A stretch of DNA of 32,740 nt, taken from the NCBI RefSeq assembly GCF_000380025.1, contig NZ_KB904165.1, forward strand, positions 414 to 33,153, written 5' to 3'. The stretch is from Streptococcus entericus DSM 14446. Lineage in GTDB: Bacteria; Bacillota; Bacilli; Lactobacillales; Streptococcaceae. The notes under the pieces are model-generated. The model was given only the letters and a program-made list of their open reading frames with translations. It ran no database searches and was not told the origin of the DNA. The translations under genes were made by a program, and so were the position numbers. This document shows, one piece after another, positions 31,881 through 32,740 of this stretch; the stretch's first letter is position 1; the number at the start of each line of letters is the position of its first letter.

Positions 31881-32045
31881 TCATATCCCCTCTCGTCCAG
31901 TATTCAAGATATCACCACCATTTTTATGATTGTCAATTTTAGGGTATTTTTCAAAGAAAAACCATTTAATGCTTAAAACTGCTGGCAGAACTAGAGCTAA
32001 AACTACCAGGCTAACCTCGTTATCATCACTCGCATAAGCTGTCAC
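31881..32045 (-). CDS. Possible small membrane ORF or gene remnant (54 aa)
   Basis: A GTG-started frame on the minus strand encodes one strong hydrophobic segment (VSLVVLALVLPAVLSIKWFFF, about residues 11-31) after an acidic ASDDNE stretch, then a charged tail EKYPKIDNHKNGGD. No Shine-Dalgarno sequence precedes the GTG, and the frame is open a few codons further to a TAG without another start. The composition looks protein-like, so it may be a real small membrane peptide or the remnant of a larger membrane protein. I do not recognise it. Confidence 0.3.
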   Translation of the reverse strand: MTAYASDDNEVSLVVLALVLPAVLSIKWFFFEKYPKIDNHKNGGDILNTGREGI

Positions 32046-32115
32046 TACATCGGATAAAAATAGCTAGTTACCTGAAGTTCACTTTATATTTTTTGACTTA
32101 AATTCTTCCATCAAA

Positions 32116-32145
32116 AAACCACCGAACTCGAGTTTCCGGTGGTTT
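32116..32145 (-). terminator. Terminator of rpmH
   Basis: AAACCACCG (32116-32124) pairs with CGGTGGTTT (32137-32145); the interior ACTCGAGT can extend the stem. On the minus strand it ends in a T-run (32111-32118), just past the rpmH stop. Confidence 0.9.
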
Positions 32146-32153
32146 CATCTGTC

Positions 32154-32291
32154 TTATGCTACCGCTAGAACTTTGCGGCCTTTGCGACGACGAGCTGCTA
32201 AGACACGACGTCCATTTTTAGTAGACATACGGTTACGGAAACCGTGTTTACGTGCACGACGGATTTTACTTGGTTGAAAAGTACGTTTCAC
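32154..32291 (-). CDS. rpmH: 50S ribosomal protein L34
   Basis: A 45-residue, very basic large-subunit ribosomal protein. The sequence [20 protein letters not shown], then [19 protein letters not shown] and VLAVA, is the L34 signature from end to end; one extra residue is present at the C-terminus compared with the usual 44. The start codon is GTG, with GGAGG 8 nt upstream. It has its own strong promoter and terminator. In streptococci rpmH is usually found alone or after rnpA-yidC-jag rather than beside dnaA; no such neighbours are visible here. Confidence 0.96.
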   Translation of the reverse strand: MKRTFQPSKIRRARKHGFRNRMSTKNGRRVLAARRRKGRKVLAVA

Positions 32292-32366
32292 GATGAATAC
32301 CTCCTCTAGAATTTTCGTATTCGTTTAGCCGGCTATTGTGATATCAGTTACTAAACATACCTAAAT

Positions 32367-32395
32367 AGTCTACCGTAAAAATCTATTCTTGTCAA
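32367..32395 (-). promoter_or_regulatory. rpmH promoter
   Basis: Minus strand consensus -35 TTGACA (32390-32395), 17-bp spacer, -10 TAGACT (32367-32372). Leader of about 70 nt before the GTG. A strong housekeeping promoter. Confidence 0.85.
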
Positions 32396-32567
32396 GAGAA
32401 GTTCTCTATTTTTCACGCCATAAGCCTGAAAAATTTCTTGGGCTATTTTCTACCATTTGTCAAGTCTATCAAGGTTTTAGAGAAAAAATAATTTTCATAC
32501 AGTCATCAAAATAGGGAAGTGACCTTACTTTACACTAAAGATTTACATAAAAAGTGTATACAAAACC

Positions 32568-32607
32568 AACACCTTATTTTGTGATTTTTGAAATAAGGTG
32601 TTACAAT
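32568..32607 (+). promoter_or_regulatory. Outward-facing promoter overlapped by a perfect 12-bp dyad
   Basis: AACACCTTATTT (32568-32579) and AAATAAGGTGTT (32591-32602) are exact inverted repeats with an 11-bp spacer. A promoter fits in the same place: -35 TTGTGA (32579-32584), 17 bp, -10 TACAAT (32602-32607). The dyad spans both hexamers, as expected for a repressor operator. It is not followed by a T-run, so it is not a terminator on the plus strand. The gene it controls lies beyond the window. Confidence 0.6.
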
Positions 32608-32740
32608 AATATGGCATAAACAATTTTACTGATTTTGGGTTAAAGTGTAATCGTAAAGTTTGTTATGCATAATGAGGTAATACATTGTCCGAATGAGACG
32701 ATGTATGGAGGCAATCGTGTGTGGCTTGGTTGAAGTCGTT
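32608..32740 (+). other. Probable transcribed leader at the window edge with a hairpin
   Basis: Downstream of the dyad promoter there is a 10-bp stem with one G-T pair, ATACATTGTC (32680-32689) with GACGATGTAT (32697-32706), loop CGAATGA. No start codon with a good ribosome site and long open frame is seen before the window ends. It may be a structured 5' leader or small RNA. I do not recognise a known riboswitch, RNase P RNA or tmRNA motif in the part present. Confidence 0.35.

Noticed and set aside
32608..32740. RNase P RNA, tmRNA or 6S RNA at the right edge.
   Set aside because: No conserved core of these RNAs can be recognised in the 130 bases present; only one hairpin is clear.
1..32740. 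tRNA or rRNA genes.
   Set aside because: No cloverleaf with a GTTCRANNC T-arm or rRNA core sequence was noticed in any gap on either strand; this was by eye, not by a covariance search.

Overview
The window looks like a chromosomal segment of a Streptococcus. Supporting signs are a YSIRK-type signal peptide paired with an LPNTG sortase anchor, the divergent scrB-scrR / scrA-scrK sucrose cluster, the mecA-rgpG pair, the DUF1129-corA gene pair divergent from uvrA, and a small basic L34 protein. I cannot name the species from sequence alone. Most of the segment is housekeeping or sugar metabolism; the accessory highlight is one very large surface enzyme.

Layout, left to right. (1) 1-983, minus strand: the start of an MsmK-like sugar ABC ATPase and nanE (amino-sugar/sialic acid catabolism), with a CcpA-type (cre) site on the nanE promoter. 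(2) 1334-9751, minus: a 2805-residue cell-wall-anchored family GH89 alpha-N-acetylglucosaminidase. It carries several discoidin-like (CBM32/F5-8C) modules and a 938-residue heptad-repeat stalk built of 14 near-identical units. (3) 9994-11782, minus: a DUF1129 membrane protein and a CorA magnesium transporter. (4) 11910-15016, plus: uvrA followed by a DUF1905-like reading frame broken by two in-frame TAG codons. (5) 15215-17233, plus: recG, with a promoter so close to the ATG that the mRNA should be leaderless. (6) 17234-17820: non-coding, with palindromic repeat-like structure and a strong terminator. (7) 17821-23360: the sucrose regulon. (8) 23555-26680, plus: manA, a DUF1361 membrane protein, and a guanine/hypoxanthine-type permease whose promoter -35 lies inside the preceding terminator. 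(9) 26681-27203: non-coding, with the fossil 3' end of an IS3-family element. (10) 27204-29228, minus: asp23-like and DAK2/YloV (FakA-like) genes. (11) 29701-31600, minus: mecA and rgpG. (12) 31601-32740: a possible gene remnant, rpmH (L34), and an outward-facing promoter with a perfect 12-bp dyad at the window edge.

How the genes fit together. The GH89 enzyme would release terminal alpha-linked GlcNAc from host glycans outside the cell. NanE and the MsmK-type ATPase handle uptake or catabolism of amino sugars and oligosaccharides. ScrA imports sucrose as sucrose-6-phosphate, ScrB hydrolyses it, ScrK phosphorylates the fructose released, ManA links mannose-6-P to fructose-6-P, and ScrR controls the system. 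RgpG starts cell-wall polysaccharide synthesis from UDP-GlcNAc. I saw no tRNA, rRNA, CRISPR array, intact transposase or prophage gene. No wholly new multi-gene system is evident. The most unusual items are the stalked GH89 enzyme with its 70/56-residue repeat units, the likely leaderless recG, the double-amber DUF1905 frame, and the dyad promoter at the right edge.
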